A stretch of DNA of 64,000 bases, taken from positions 122,920 through 186,919 of the forward strand of contig NZ_VJVW01000005.1 in assembly GCF_009735585.1 (NCBI RefSeq), given 5' to 3'. This DNA is from Christiangramia aestuarii (GTDB lineage: Bacteria > Bacteroidota > Bacteroidia > Flavobacteriales > Flavobacteriaceae). Under the pieces are notes generated by a model. It ran no database searches. It saw nothing but the letters and a program-made list of their open reading frames with translations, and was not told where the DNA came from. This document shows positions 16,524-25,305 of the stretch, piece after piece; position 1 is the stretch's first letter; each line of letters starts with the position of its first letter. The position numbers were made by a program, and so were the translations under genes.

Positions 16524-17672
16524 TTATTTACTTTTTTCAATTGCCTGGGACAGGTCATGAATAAGATCTTCGGTCTCTTCGATTCCGACAGAAAACCTCA
16601 GAAGATTTTCCTTGATGCCCTGTTTAGCCCTTTCCTCCTCGCTTAGCAAACCATGTGAGGTTTTTGAAGGCAGAAGGATCGTACTTTCAACTCCTGCCAG
16701 GCTCATAGAAGGTTTTATAAGCTCCAGGTTTTCCATAAAAGCCGAGACGTTGATAGATTCTTCAAGCTCGAATGAGAGCATTCCGCCGAAGCCAGACATT
16801 TGCTTTTTGGCTAGCTCGTGATCTGGATGATCTTTTAGGCCCGGATAATATACCCTGGCAACAGCATCGTGAGCAGTAAGAAATTCAGCAAGTTTAAATG
16901 CATTCTCATTCTGCGCTTTTACCCTTATGCCCATAGTCTTGATACTTCGCTCCAGAAGCCAAACGGTGTAATCGCTCAGGCTTCCTCCAAAATTCTTGGC
17001 CATATGGAAGATCCTCTCGATCTTATCTTCAGAAGAAATCACCGTACCGGCAAGTATATCACTATGCCCTCCCATATATTTGGTGGCTGAATGTATCACC
17101 ACATCGATACCAAAATCTATCGGGTTCTGGTTTACCGGGGAGGCAAAGGTATTATCTATCATACTTACCAGTCTATGTTCCCTGGCCAGGCTAGCCACCG
17201 CCTCGAGGTCTGTGATCTTCAGCAATGGATTGGAAGGCGTTTCGATATAGATCACCTTAGTATTTTCCTTTATTTCAGCTTTAAGAGAATCTGCTTTGGC
17301 ATCTTTGGCAAAGCTGTATTCAATGCCGAACTTTTCAAATTCTTCGGTAGCCAAGTTGCTGGTTCCGCCATATAACGAATCCTGGAAAACCACGTGGTCA
17401 CCGGCTTTTAGAAATGCCAACAGGGAGGTACTTACCGCGGCCATCCCGCTCCCGAAGATCAGGGAAGCCTCGCCATGCTCGAGCGCGGCCATCTTTTTTG
17501 CAAGTGCTACCTGGTTAGGCGTATTAAAATACCTTGGATATCTTTTGGTCTCAACACCTTCAAAAGCATAAGAAGTGGCCATATACAATGGCGAAACCGC
17601 TCCTTTGAATTCTTTATCTTCTAGTTCTCCCGTATGGGTGCAAATGGTATTGATCCCTATGTTTTTGCTCAT
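16524..17672 (-). CDS. Trans-sulfuration PLP enzyme (cystathionine gamma-synthase/lyase family)
   Basis: A 382-residue Cys/Met-metabolism PLP enzyme. Motifs: G-S-G-M-A-A near residues 74-79, Y-I-E-T-P-S-N-P near 142, D-N-T-F-A-S-P near 173 (Asp to PLP nitrogen), and S-A-T-K-Y with K198 binding PLP, followed by G-G-H-S-D. The C-terminal S-L-G-G-V/A-E-S motif appears as S-L-A-G-V-E-S-T. Synthase, beta/gamma-lyase and methionine gamma-lyase share these; which one it is cannot be decided from sequence. Divergent from the zinc dehydrogenase, and 19 bases upstream of bshB1, which fits a cysteine or homocysteine supply role. Confidence 0.88.
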   Translation of the reverse strand: MSKNIGINTICTHTGELEDKEFKGAVSPLYMATSYAFEGVETKRYPRYFNTPNQVALAKKMAALEHGEASLIFGSGMAAVSTSLLAFLKAGDHVVFQDSLYGGTSNLATEEFEKFGIEYSFAKDAKADSLKAEIKENTKVIYIETPSNPLLKITDLEAVASLAREHRLVSMIDNTFASPVNQNPIDFGIDVVIHSATKYMGGHSDILAGTVISSEDKIERIFHMAKNFGGSLSDYTVWLLERSIKTMGIRVKAQNENAFKLAEFLTAHDAVARVYYPGLKDHPDHELAKKQMSGFGGMLSFELEESINVSAFMENLELIKPSMSLAGVESTILLPSKTSHGLLSEEERAKQGIKENLLRFSVGIEETEDLIHDLSQAIEKSK

Positions 17673-17845
17673 AAACTGTTTTTAAGAAAATTGAGCCCTA
17701 ATGTACTAAGAATTCTGCTAAAGTCATTCCCGCCGGCCCCCGCTGAAGATATGCTTTCAGACAGACGTTAATTAAAGTTAAACCTTCCACCCGGTCACTG
17801 TGAGTGTCTTCATTTTCGGTAACTTTAAAACTAATAAAATTTGAA

Positions 17846-18895
17846 ATGATGAAGAAAGTAAATGCATACGGAGCCAAGGCGAGCGACGCCGACCTGGAAG
17901 CGATGAACATTGACAGGAGAGACATTCTCCCCAATGACGTTAAGATAGAGATCGACTACTGTGGAGTTTGTCACAGTGATATCCACCAGGTAAGAAATGA
18001 CTGGGGAAACAGTAAATATCCGGTTGTACCGGGTCACGAGATCATTGGTCACGTGGTAGAGGTTGGAGATGAAGTTAAAAACTTTAAGAAAGGTGACCTT
18101 GTTGGCGTGGGCTGTATGGTAGATTCCTGCCAGGAATGTGATGCCTGTAAGGAAGACCTGGAGCAGTATTGCGAAAATGGAATGGTAGCCACTTATAATG
18201 GGCAGGATAAACACCTGGGCGGACATACCTTCGGCGGATATTCAGAAATGGTCGTGGTAAGGGAAAAATTCGTACTGAAAGTACCTGAGAACCTTGATAC
18301 GGCTGCGGTTGCACCCCTGTTGTGTGCCGGAATCACCACCTGGTCGCCACTTAGACAATGGAATGTAAAAAAAGGCGATAAAGTTGGTGTTGTTGGGCTT
18401 GGAGGCCTGGGCCATATGGGAATAAAATTTGCCCATGCCCTGGGAGCGCATACGGTGATGATCACCACTTCCCCTTCAAAGGCCGAAGACGCCAAAAGAC
18501 TTGGTGCAGATGAAGTCCTAATTTCAAAAGATGAAGATCAAATGAAAAAGCACCAGGGCAGTTTCGATTTTATTCTGAATACTGTACCTGTAGGCCACGA
18601 CACTAACCCTTATATTGCTCTGCTAAAGAGAGATGCGACCATGACCCTTGTTGGTGCGATCGATGAAGTGGATGTTCATGGCGGCGGACTTGTAATGGGC
18701 AGAAAAAGACTTGCCGGTTCTCTTATTGGAGGAATTAAGGAAACCCAGGAAATGCTCGATTTTTGTGGAGAGCACGATATAGTTTCAGATATCGAAATGA
18801 TCGACATGCAGAACATCAACGAGGCCTACGAGCGCGTAGTGAACTCTGACGTGAAATACAGATTCGTGATCGATATGAAATCTATAAAGAATTAA
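17846..18895 (+). CDS. Zinc-dependent NAD(P) alcohol dehydrogenase (cinnamyl alcohol dehydrogenase type)
   Basis: A 349-residue medium-chain dehydrogenase. The catalytic zinc ligands are in C-G-V-C-H-S-D and P-G-H-E near residues 39-45 and 66. The structural zinc site is C-x2-C-x2-C-x7-C near 95-110. The dinucleotide fold motif is G-L-G-G-L-G-H-M near 188. The pattern C-G-V-C-H-S-D-I-H and G-C-M-V-D-S-C matches YahK/CAD-like broad-specificity aldehyde reductases. Tandem ATGs at 17846 and 17849 are both possible starts; the longer 14-residue extension from 17804 does not match the family. The next gene starts one base after its stop, so the two are co-transcribed. Confidence 0.9.
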   Translation: MMKKVNAYGAKASDADLEAMNIDRRDILPNDVKIEIDYCGVCHSDIHQVRNDWGNSKYPVVPGHEIIGHVVEVGDEVKNFKKGDLVGVGCMVDSCQECDACKEDLEQYCENGMVATYNGQDKHLGGHTFGGYSEMVVVREKFVLKVPENLDTAAVAPLLCAGITTWSPLRQWNVKKGDKVGVVGLGGLGHMGIKFAHALGAHTVMITTSPSKAEDAKRLGADEVLISKDEDQMKKHQGSFDFILNTVPVGHDTNPYIALLKRDATMTLVGAIDEVDVHGGGLVMGRKRLAGSLIGGIKETQEMLDFCGEHDIVSDIEMIDMQNINEAYERVVNSDVKYRFVIDMKSIKN

Positions 18896-18896
18896 T

Positions 18897-19274
18897 ATGA
18901 GCATACTCTCTTCTATTTTAGGAAATGCCGGAGCGATAGAAACAGAAAAGCTTCAGGAGAAATATGGTAAACTGCTCATCCCTTCGGAAGAGATCGAAGC
19001 TGGCTTCAAGATAATTCGAGACACCTTCATCTTCACCAACAAACGCCTGATCCTGATAGATGTACAGGGTCTAACCGGTAACAAGGTGGAGTATTTTTCT
19101 GTACTCTACAAGAGTATCACCAGGTTCAGCGTAGAGACGGCGGGTAGTTTCGACCTGGATGCCGAATTAAAGATCTGGATCTCCGGGGAGCAGAATCCAT
19201 CTATCTCCAAGCGCTTCAACAAAAAGGTTGACATTTACGAGGTTCAGAAACTGCTGGCAGAATTCACCTTATAG
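18897..19274 (+). CDS. Bacterial PH-domain protein (bPH type)
   Basis: A 125-residue protein resembling the bPH_1 family: P-S-E-E-I-E-A-G-F, then F-I-F-T-N-K-R-L-I-L-I-D and a long W-I-S-G segment. No signal peptide or membrane span. Family members are small cytoplasmic proteins of unknown function. Its ATG is one base after the dehydrogenase stop, and the hairpin at 19293-19327 closes the two-gene unit. Confidence 0.8.
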   Translation: MSILSSILGNAGAIETEKLQEKYGKLLIPSEEIEAGFKIIRDTFIFTNKRLILIDVQGLTGNKVEYFSVLYKSITRFSVETAGSFDLDAELKIWISGEQNPSISKRFNKKVDIYEVQKLLAEFTL

Positions 19275-19292
19275 AAAGACCGATAATATAAC

Positions 19293-19327
19293 AAAGGCCA
19301 TCAATTCCAAATTGATGGCTTTTATTA
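19293..19327 (+). terminator. Intrinsic terminator after the dehydrogenase/PH-domain pair
   Basis: Ten-base perfect stem GCCATCAATT/AATTGATGGC (19297-19306 with 19310-19319) followed by a T-rich run. Confidence 0.85.
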
Positions 19328-19362
19328 TTTTGTCTTAAAGGAAGATATCCTCCCCGAGTTTT

Positions 19363-19370
19363 TATCTTTG
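19363..19370 (+). promoter_or_regulatory. -7 promoter element (TATCTTTG) before hutI
   Basis: TATCTTTG matches TAnnTTTG and lies 39 bases upstream of the hutI ATG. No TTG at the standard spacing was found; the nearest (19330) is 30 bases away. Confidence 0.4.
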
Positions 19371-19409
19371 TTTTTTAGCAATTGTTGAACGATTACTGAA
19401 CACAAAAAA

Positions 19410-20645
19410 ATGAAATTACTACTAACCAATATCAAAGAATTACTTCAGGTAAGGGAACCTAATATCCTTAAGGTTTCTGGAGCCGAAATGAAGGAACTGC
19501 CCTCAATTAAGAACGCCTGGCTACTTATTGAAAATGATAAGATCGCAGATTTTGGCCCTATGGATCAGTTGCCTGAATTAGATGCAGACGAAAAGCTAGA
19601 TGCCACGGGAAAGATCGTTTTGCCAACCTGGTGCGACTCTCATACTCATATAGTTTATGCGGGTAACCGGGAACTTGAATTCGCAGACCGTATTAACGGA
19701 TTAAGTTATGAGGAGATCGCCAACCGCGGTGGCGGAATCCTGAATAGTGCCAAAACACTTCAGAAAACCCCTGAAGATGAAGTATACGAACAGTCGGCCA
19801 AACGCCTGGAAGAAGTAATGCAATTAGGTACTGGGGCCGTAGAGATCAAGTCTGGTTACGGTCTTACCGAAGAAGCAGAATTAAAGATGCTCCGGGTGAT
19901 CAAAAAGCTAAGGGAAAATTATGATCTGCCGGTGAAATCGACCTTTTTAGGTGCCCATGCCATTCCAAAAGAATACAAGGAAAAACCAGATGCCTATATG
20001 GACCTGGTTATAAAAGAAATATTACCTAAGGTTGCTGAACAAAAACTAGCCGAGTATATCGACATATTTTGCGAAAAAGGATATTTCAGTGTGGATGATA
20101 CCAACAGGCTTTTGAGCGCGGCCAAAGAATATGGCCTCAAGCCCAAAATCCACGTGAATCAGTTCAATGCTATTGGAGGGGTAAAAGCTGGGGTTGAACA
20201 TCAGGCCCTTAGTGTAGATCATCTGGAGGTGATGGAAGATGAGGATATCGAGGTCCTTAAAGGATCTGAAACTATGCCTGTAGCACTTCCCTCCTGCTCC
20301 TTATTTTTGAGCATCCCTTATACTCCGGCAAGGGAGATCCTTAAGGCAGGATTACCATTAGCCCTGGCAACAGATTTTAACCCGGGTAGCACTCCCAGCG
20401 GAAATATGAACCTGGTGGTCTCTCTTGCTTGCATCAAAATGAAGATGACTCCGGAAGAGGCTATTAATGCCGCCACCATAAACGGTGCCTTTGCTATGGA
20501 ACTGAGCGAAACCCATGGTAGTATCACAAAAGGGAAAAAGGCTAATTTTATCCTTACAAAAAAGATCCCATCCTATACCTACCTTCCTTATGCTTTTGGA
20601 ACCAATTCTATAGAATCTGTATATATCAACGGAAAAGCAATTTAG
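19410..20645 (+). CDS. hutI: Imidazolonepropionase
   Basis: A 411-residue amidohydrolase that opens the imidazolone ring to formiminoglutamate, third step of histidine degradation. Metal ligands are visible: S-H-T-H after P-T-W-C-D near residue 74-79, F-L-G-A-H-A-I-P near 181-188, and the late Asp in A-T-D-F-N-P-G-S near 321. Length is normal. It is followed one base later by hutG. The upstream hut genes (histidase, urocanase) are not in the window, so the pathway must be split across the genome. Confidence 0.95.
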   Translation: MKLLLTNIKELLQVREPNILKVSGAEMKELPSIKNAWLLIENDKIADFGPMDQLPELDADEKLDATGKIVLPTWCDSHTHIVYAGNRELEFADRINGLSYEEIANRGGGILNSAKTLQKTPEDEVYEQSAKRLEEVMQLGTGAVEIKSGYGLTEEAELKMLRVIKKLRENYDLPVKSTFLGAHAIPKEYKEKPDAYMDLVIKEILPKVAEQKLAEYIDIFCEKGYFSVDDTNRLLSAAKEYGLKPKIHVNQFNAIGGVKAGVEHQALSVDHLEVMEDEDIEVLKGSETMPVALPSCSLFLSIPYTPAREILKAGLPLALATDFNPGSTPSGNMNLVVSLACIKMKMTPEEAINAATINGAFAMELSETHGSITKGKKANFILTKKIPSYTYLPYAFGTNSIESVYINGKAI

Positions 20646-20646
20646 G

Positions 20647-21639
20647 ATGAAAGGTCTAAAACTTTATAAAAAGTCGCATTTCGAGAAACTGATCTCCAAA
20701 CGCAAGGGAGAGACCAAATTTGGAGAAAAGATCCAGCTTATCGATAATTTTGATGAACTGGCAAGCCATCCGGCGAAGTACGTTATTTTTGGTATTCCCG
20801 AGGATATCGGGGTACGCGCAAACCATGGAAAAGCTGGAACCTCCCGCGCCTGGGAAAGCCTTATAAATGCCCTGGTTAATATTCAGGTTAACCGGTTCAA
20901 CGATCCGGAAAACCTTATCCTACTTGGTCAGTTAGATTGTGAGGAGCTAATGGAAAAAGCATCCTGGATGGATGAATCAGATCCCAATTATTTCCCAAAA
21001 CTTGGGGACCTGGTTAAAAAATTAGACCTACTGGTCGCAGATCTGGTGGAAGCGATCATTTCCCTTGGTAAGGTCCCGGTGATCATAGGAGGTGGACATA
21101 ACAATGCGTACGGAAATATAAAGGGCGCTGCTAAAGCACTTAAAACCCCAATAAATGCAATGAACATCGATGCCCATACAGACCTGAGGCAACTGGAGCA
21201 TCGTCACAGCGGGAATGGTTTTAGTTATGCCATAGAAGGCGGATTTCTAAATAAATATTGTGTTTTTGGGCTGCATAAGAATTACACCCCTGAATATATA
21301 TTTAAAGAAATGGATGCTACTGAGAACCTTCAGTACAGGTTGGTGGAAGAACTTCTGGAATCTCCCGGCGATTTATCTCATACCTTCTCAAAAGAACTGG
21401 AAAATATTGGCGCTTCAAAATTTGGTTTTGAGCTGGACTGCGATGCGATCGCCAATTTCCCCAGCAGTGCAAAATCGCCTTCAGGATTTAATATAGAACA
21501 GGTAAGAAGTTTTATCAGGAAAGTATCAAAAAATGATGACTGCTGCTATTTCCATATCTGTGAAGCGGCACCAGATGAAACTAATGCTCCACAGGTGGCC
21601 AAGGCATTAAGCTATTTTATAAGTGATTTTCTGTCTTAA
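20647..21639 (+). CDS. hutG: Formimidoylglutamase (arginase/ureohydrolase family)
   Basis: A 330-residue binuclear manganese hydrolase. Ligand motifs of the ureohydrolase family are seen: G-G-G-H-N-N-A-Y near residue 151, N-I-D-A-H-T-D-L-R near 176, and E-L-D-C-D-A near 262. The third motif has D-C-D-A as in formimidoylglutamases. It hydrolyses formimidoylglutamate to glutamate and formamide, the step after HutI, and starts one base after the hutI stop. The ureohydrolase identity is certain; the substrate is inferred from linkage. Confidence 0.92.
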   Translation: MKGLKLYKKSHFEKLISKRKGETKFGEKIQLIDNFDELASHPAKYVIFGIPEDIGVRANHGKAGTSRAWESLINALVNIQVNRFNDPENLILLGQLDCEELMEKASWMDESDPNYFPKLGDLVKKLDLLVADLVEAIISLGKVPVIIGGGHNNAYGNIKGAAKALKTPINAMNIDAHTDLRQLEHRHSGNGFSYAIEGGFLNKYCVFGLHKNYTPEYIFKEMDATENLQYRLVEELLESPGDLSHTFSKELENIGASKFGFELDCDAIANFPSSAKSPSGFNIEQVRSFIRKVSKNDDCCYFHICEAAPDETNAPQVAKALSYFISDFLS

Positions 21640-21691
21640 AAAAGCTCCGGGTCCCAAGCTAAAATTAATTTCTGAGGCCCGGATACTTCAT

Positions 21692-22426
21692 TTATTGTTT
21701 CTGAGCTGTGAAATTTTCTTCGCCTTCCCAAAAGGTTCCAGTTATGGAATCCTTTTCAATTGTACCATTTAAAATATAGGCAGTATTTTCTGGATCACCC
21801 GTTAGATTATAGGTCAAAGTATTTCCATCCAGACTATAAAATCCATTAAAATCATACATATCCCCGGAAGCGGGTTCTGTATAGAAGGCGGTACCATCTT
21901 CATAAAATTCCACTACTGCATCCCATTCCACCTGTACCCCACTTGTCTGGGAGTTAGAGTGCACAAAATGAAAGTCCCATTTGGTACCAGCAAGTGATAA
22001 AGTCTCTATAGCTAATTCTTCCCCATAGGCTGTCCCTGCCTCATTCTGCGCATATATTCTGAAATAATAGTTTTTTCCGGGGTCGAGATCGTCTACAACA
22101 ACGCTGAACTCTAAATTGGAATTTGCAGATTGCTGAGTTTTCAGAAGATTTTGAGCTTCCACATCGACTTCAATAATATTGTCATTTATTGTAGGATCTG
22201 GATCATTAGACCAAACCACACCATAGGATTGCAAAGGATCTTCAGTTTTTACTATAGAACCTTTAATTTCAATAGATGTTAACGTAACTACTGCCTCACT
22301 GGAATTGGTTTCTGTAACAACCTCAGGCAATTGAACCTGCTGCTCCTCAATTTGCTCCTGCTCGTCGTCGCTGCAGCTAAGCAAAAGACAGGCAGTTAAT
22401 AGAAATAAATAGCTTTTTAACTTCAT
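21692..22426 (-). CDS. Lipoprotein with fibronectin-like domain
   Basis: A 244-residue lipoprotein: the signal peptide ends in L-L-L-S-C followed by S-D-D-E, a surface-export-like acidic start. Residues 40 to about 140 resemble a fibronectin type III-like fold (S-Y-G-V-V-W-S, L-D-P-G-K-N-Y-Y-F-R-I-Y-A, N-E-A-G-T-A-Y-G), a common flavobacterial lipoprotein layout. The C-terminal 100 residues form a second beta-rich domain starting L-A-G-T-K-W-D-F that recalls lipocalin-like folds. Function unknown. Convergent with hutG. Confidence 0.72.
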   Translation of the reverse strand: MKLKSYLFLLTACLLLSCSDDEQEQIEEQQVQLPEVVTETNSSEAVVTLTSIEIKGSIVKTEDPLQSYGVVWSNDPDPTINDNIIEVDVEAQNLLKTQQSANSNLEFSVVVDDLDPGKNYYFRIYAQNEAGTAYGEELAIETLSLAGTKWDFHFVHSNSQTSGVQVEWDAVVEFYEDGTAFYTEPASGDMYDFNGFYSLDGNTLTYNLTGDPENTAYILNGTIEKDSITGTFWEGEENFTAQKQ

Positions 22427-22535
22427 AATTAAGTTTTTATAATTAGAAGTAATAATAAAAAGCTACTTAAAGCAGTTCAATACCCAGAGAAGGGTAAAAT
22501 CTTGTATTTCAATTTATTGAGCAATAAATGAGCAA

Positions 22536-23042
22536 TCAGGTTTTGTCATAAAAACCCAGGTTCCTCCGAAGTTTTTCCATCATCTCCAGGATCCTTGTCG
22601 CCTTGGTATCATCGGTTTTAGCCTCGTAAATCCAATCCAGATAGGCCTTTTTCTGACCTTCGGAAAGGGATATGAATTTCCTTTTTATTTCTTCCGGTTC
22701 ATCCTTAAAACAATCGATAATCTCCTCTGGAATCTCAATGTTAGTATCATCAGGGTAAAGGGTGATCCTGACATAATCTCCGGCCTGCTTCCCGATCTTT
22801 TTCCTGATCTCGGTTTTAACCGGTAAAAAAACCTTTCCCTCTCCCATGGGCATCAACTTGAAATTTCTAATTTGAAAATCATCAATATTTCCCTTAACCA
22901 GCACCCAGCCAAAAGGATTGTTCTTATCCTGGCTTATTTCAGGGATCTTAGCATAGGTCCAGCCTCCCTTCCCGGGAAATTTCTCTAACAGGTATTCTGA
23001 ATCTGCCAGCGGAGTTCCTTTGCTTGGCTGTTTAGATTTCAT
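22536..23042 (-). CDS. DUF1905/YdeI-type small protein
   Basis: A 168-residue cytoplasmic protein. The N-terminal half begins with a DUF1905-like core (G-G-W-T-Y-A-K-I-P, K-G-N-I-D-D-F, L-P-M-G-E-G-K-V-F-L-P-V-K). The C-terminal part has K-R-K-F-I-S-L-S-E-G-Q-K-K-A-Y-L-D-W-I, as in the YdeI/OmpD-associated domain. Biochemical role is not established for the family. Same strand as the trehalase gene and 18 bases downstream of it, so it is probably co-transcribed. Confidence 0.72.
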   Translation of the reverse strand: MKSKQPSKGTPLADSEYLLEKFPGKGGWTYAKIPEISQDKNNPFGWVLVKGNIDDFQIRNFKLMPMGEGKVFLPVKTEIRKKIGKQAGDYVRITLYPDDTNIEIPEEIIDCFKDEPEEIKRKFISLSEGQKKAYLDWIYEAKTDDTKATRILEMMEKLRRNLGFYDKT

Positions 23043-23060
23043 TTTTCAAAAGGCAATGAT

Positions 23061-24680
23061 TTAATCGGCTGATAATTTCTGGTAGACCCCGTTGGTCCAT
23101 CCAAATCCATCCTGTGTGGGATATTCGCCCCCGCCACTTTTCTTACTCAGGTCTTCCACATTATATTTTTCCAGCATTTTATAGGTGCTTTCATATACCT
23201 GCCTGTTCAAACTCAGCCAGCGCTTTTTCACCTCATTTGCCAGATCTTCCAGACCGTAGTTCTTTAAACCTTTATATGCCAGCCACTGCAAAGGAGCCCA
23301 GCCATTCGGAGCGTCCCATTGCTGGCCGGTATCATAAGGAGAGGTAACCAGGCCTCCCGGCTTTAGGAAAATGCTTTCGATCTTTGCTGATACCTGTTGA
23401 GCCTGCTGCTGGTTTGCGATCTCAAAAAATAATGGGTATACCCCGGCCAGGGAAAACCTGTCGGTTTGCTCAGAGCTTTCAAAATTGTAATCCATAAAAA
23501 AGCCTTCCTTCTCATTCCAATGATATTTTAGGACCGCTTGTTTTCTGTCTTCAGCAAGTTTTCTGAATTTTTCTGATTTTTCTGAATCTCCGGCCATTCC
23601 TGCCGCACGGGCTATGGTCATTTCCAGGTTATACATCAGGGAATTTAGGTCTACCGGAACGATCTGGGTAGTGTGAATGCTTGCCAGGTCAAATCTTCCC
23701 TGCTCATTCTTTTCCAACCACCTGCTGGAAAAATCCCAGCCAGACTCTGCCCCGGCCCGTAGGTCACGATACACCTCCTCTTTTGTTAATTCAGGATTAG
23801 CGGAAACGGCTGCTTCTGCAGTCTCAATATCTTCGCGGTAACTTTCAGGCCTTGGAGTGGCATTATCGTCCCAGTAGCGGTTCAGGATCTCACCATTGGG
23901 CATTCTAACCACCCTGCGATAGGCCTGATCCTCCAGGCCTTTAGCCCCGTCCATCCAGAAATTGTATTCCTTTTCCAGTTCCGGCAGGTATTCGGCCAGC
24001 ACTTTCTGATTTTTTGCTTCAGCAAGCACCTTGACCATCATGGCAAAAAACGGAGGTTGTGACCTGCCCAGGTAATAGGTACGATTTCCGTTAGGAATAA
24101 AGCCGTACTCATTAATCAGGAATGCGAAATTATTTACCATGTTTTCAATGGTCTTTAGCTCACCATCTTCAGCAAGGCCCAGCATGGTGAAATAACTGTC
24201 CCAGTAATAGATCTCCCTGAACCTTCCACCCGGAACTATGTAGGGTTCCGGAAGAGGAATCAAAGTCCCTGAAATCCGGTCATCGGAAGGTCTCTTTAAT
24301 ACCTGCCACAGTTTGGTAATATGAGTATTAATATCTGAGGAATCCTTTTCAAATTCAAAATCGTTCCCGGGCATATTAAAGTGTTGTTCAACAAAATCTG
24401 AAACCACGGCCCTGGTCGTATCGTCCAGCATATTATAGCGCTGCCTGATGAGACCTACGTTGTATTGCGGGACCACGTCTACAAAGGTTTTACTATCCTC
24501 GAATATCTCCTTGGTTTGAACATCATAAAAAAGATCGCCGTACAGCTCATCTGGCGGGAGAATTTCAATTTCTTTTTCCAACTGCTCGATCTCCTGCTCC
24601 GGGTCTGGCCCGATCTTGCAGGAAATAAAGAAAAGTACGATTAACAGGTAACTGAATTTGCTTAAAATTTCTGATCTCAT
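23061..24680 (-). CDS. Exported alpha,alpha-trehalase (lipoprotein)
   Basis: A 539-residue GH37 trehalase that splits trehalose into two glucose molecules. Signature 1 (P-G-G-R-F-R-E-x-Y-Y-W-D-S-Y) covers residues 150-163 and signature 2 (Q-W-D-A-P-N-G-W-A-P) lies near residue 470. The C-terminal G-E-Y-P-T-Q-D-G-F-G-W-T-N-G carries the catalytic base Glu region. The N-terminus is a signal peptide ending F-I-S-C (Cys21), so it is a periplasmic or surface lipoprotein rather than a cytoplasmic TreF. It is placed between small lipoprotein genes and a GNAT gene, not next to a transporter. Confidence 0.93.
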   Translation of the reverse strand: MRSEILSKFSYLLIVLFFISCKIGPDPEQEIEQLEKEIEILPPDELYGDLFYDVQTKEIFEDSKTFVDVVPQYNVGLIRQRYNMLDDTTRAVVSDFVEQHFNMPGNDFEFEKDSSDINTHITKLWQVLKRPSDDRISGTLIPLPEPYIVPGGRFREIYYWDSYFTMLGLAEDGELKTIENMVNNFAFLINEYGFIPNGNRTYYLGRSQPPFFAMMVKVLAEAKNQKVLAEYLPELEKEYNFWMDGAKGLEDQAYRRVVRMPNGEILNRYWDDNATPRPESYREDIETAEAAVSANPELTKEEVYRDLRAGAESGWDFSSRWLEKNEQGRFDLASIHTTQIVPVDLNSLMYNLEMTIARAAGMAGDSEKSEKFRKLAEDRKQAVLKYHWNEKEGFFMDYNFESSEQTDRFSLAGVYPLFFEIANQQQAQQVSAKIESIFLKPGGLVTSPYDTGQQWDAPNGWAPLQWLAYKGLKNYGLEDLANEVKKRWLSLNRQVYESTYKMLEKYNVEDLSKKSGGGEYPTQDGFGWTNGVYQKLSAD

Positions 24681-24787
24681 ATACCGGAGTTTTAATTCTT
24701 TATAAATATACAGGAAATTGAAAAGGAGTCCTCTATTCCATGATTTTCAAATTTCTGCTACATTTACTTTTCAAAAATCGTTTTCTA

Positions 24788-25246
24788 ATGCAAATAATTT
24801 CCTGGAAAGATAAGTATGCCAAAGATTTTGAAGAAATGAACCTTTACTGGCTGGAAGAGTTCTTTTGGGTTGAACCACATGACCGGGAGGTACTGGGAAA
24901 TCCTAAAAAACATATCATAGAACCTGGCGGCATGATCTTTTTCGTGGAACTTGAAGAAGAGATAGTTGGTTGTGTAGCCCTAATGAAAATAGAGGAAGGC
25001 ACTTTTGAACTTACCAAGATGGCTGTTAAGCCGGCCTTCCGCGGAAAGAAAATAGGCCAGAAACTGCTGGAGCATACCCTGGAATATTCAAGAAAAAAAG
25101 GCTGGGAAAAATTGATCATATATTCTAACAGGAAACTAGAAAATGCCATACACCTATATAAGAAATCGGGCTTCGTAGAAATCCCGATCGAGGAAAACGG
25201 GCCTTACTCCAGGGGAGATATTAAAATGGAATTAAACCTTTCCTAA
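24788..25246 (+). CDS. GNAT-family N-acetyltransferase
   Basis: A 152-residue acetyl-CoA-dependent acetyltransferase. Acetyl-CoA binding motif A reads V-K-P-A-F-R-G-K-K-I-G-Q-K-L-L near residues 85-99, followed by a helix and the motif B stretch N-A-I-H-L-Y-K-K-S-G-F. The substrate is unknown. The ATG at 24788 gives the usual GNAT start; an earlier ATG at 24740 would add a hydrophobic 16-residue run lying in the promoter region. Divergent from the trehalase gene. Confidence 0.85.
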   Translation: MQIISWKDKYAKDFEEMNLYWLEEFFWVEPHDREVLGNPKKHIIEPGGMIFFVELEEEIVGCVALMKIEEGTFELTKMAVKPAFRGKKIGQKLLEHTLEYSRKKGWEKLIIYSNRKLENAIHLYKKSGFVEIPIEENGPYSRGDIKMELNLS

Positions 25247-25305
25247 AACTTTACTAATTGCAAGGTTTCTGCCTTTAAGGTTTTTTACATTTAAGTAAAA
25301 TATAG

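Noticed and set aside
22500-22535. Possible transposon or prophage edge near the small lipoprotein genes
   Set aside because: No terminal inverted repeat, target duplication or transposase was seen; composition looks like that of its neighbours.
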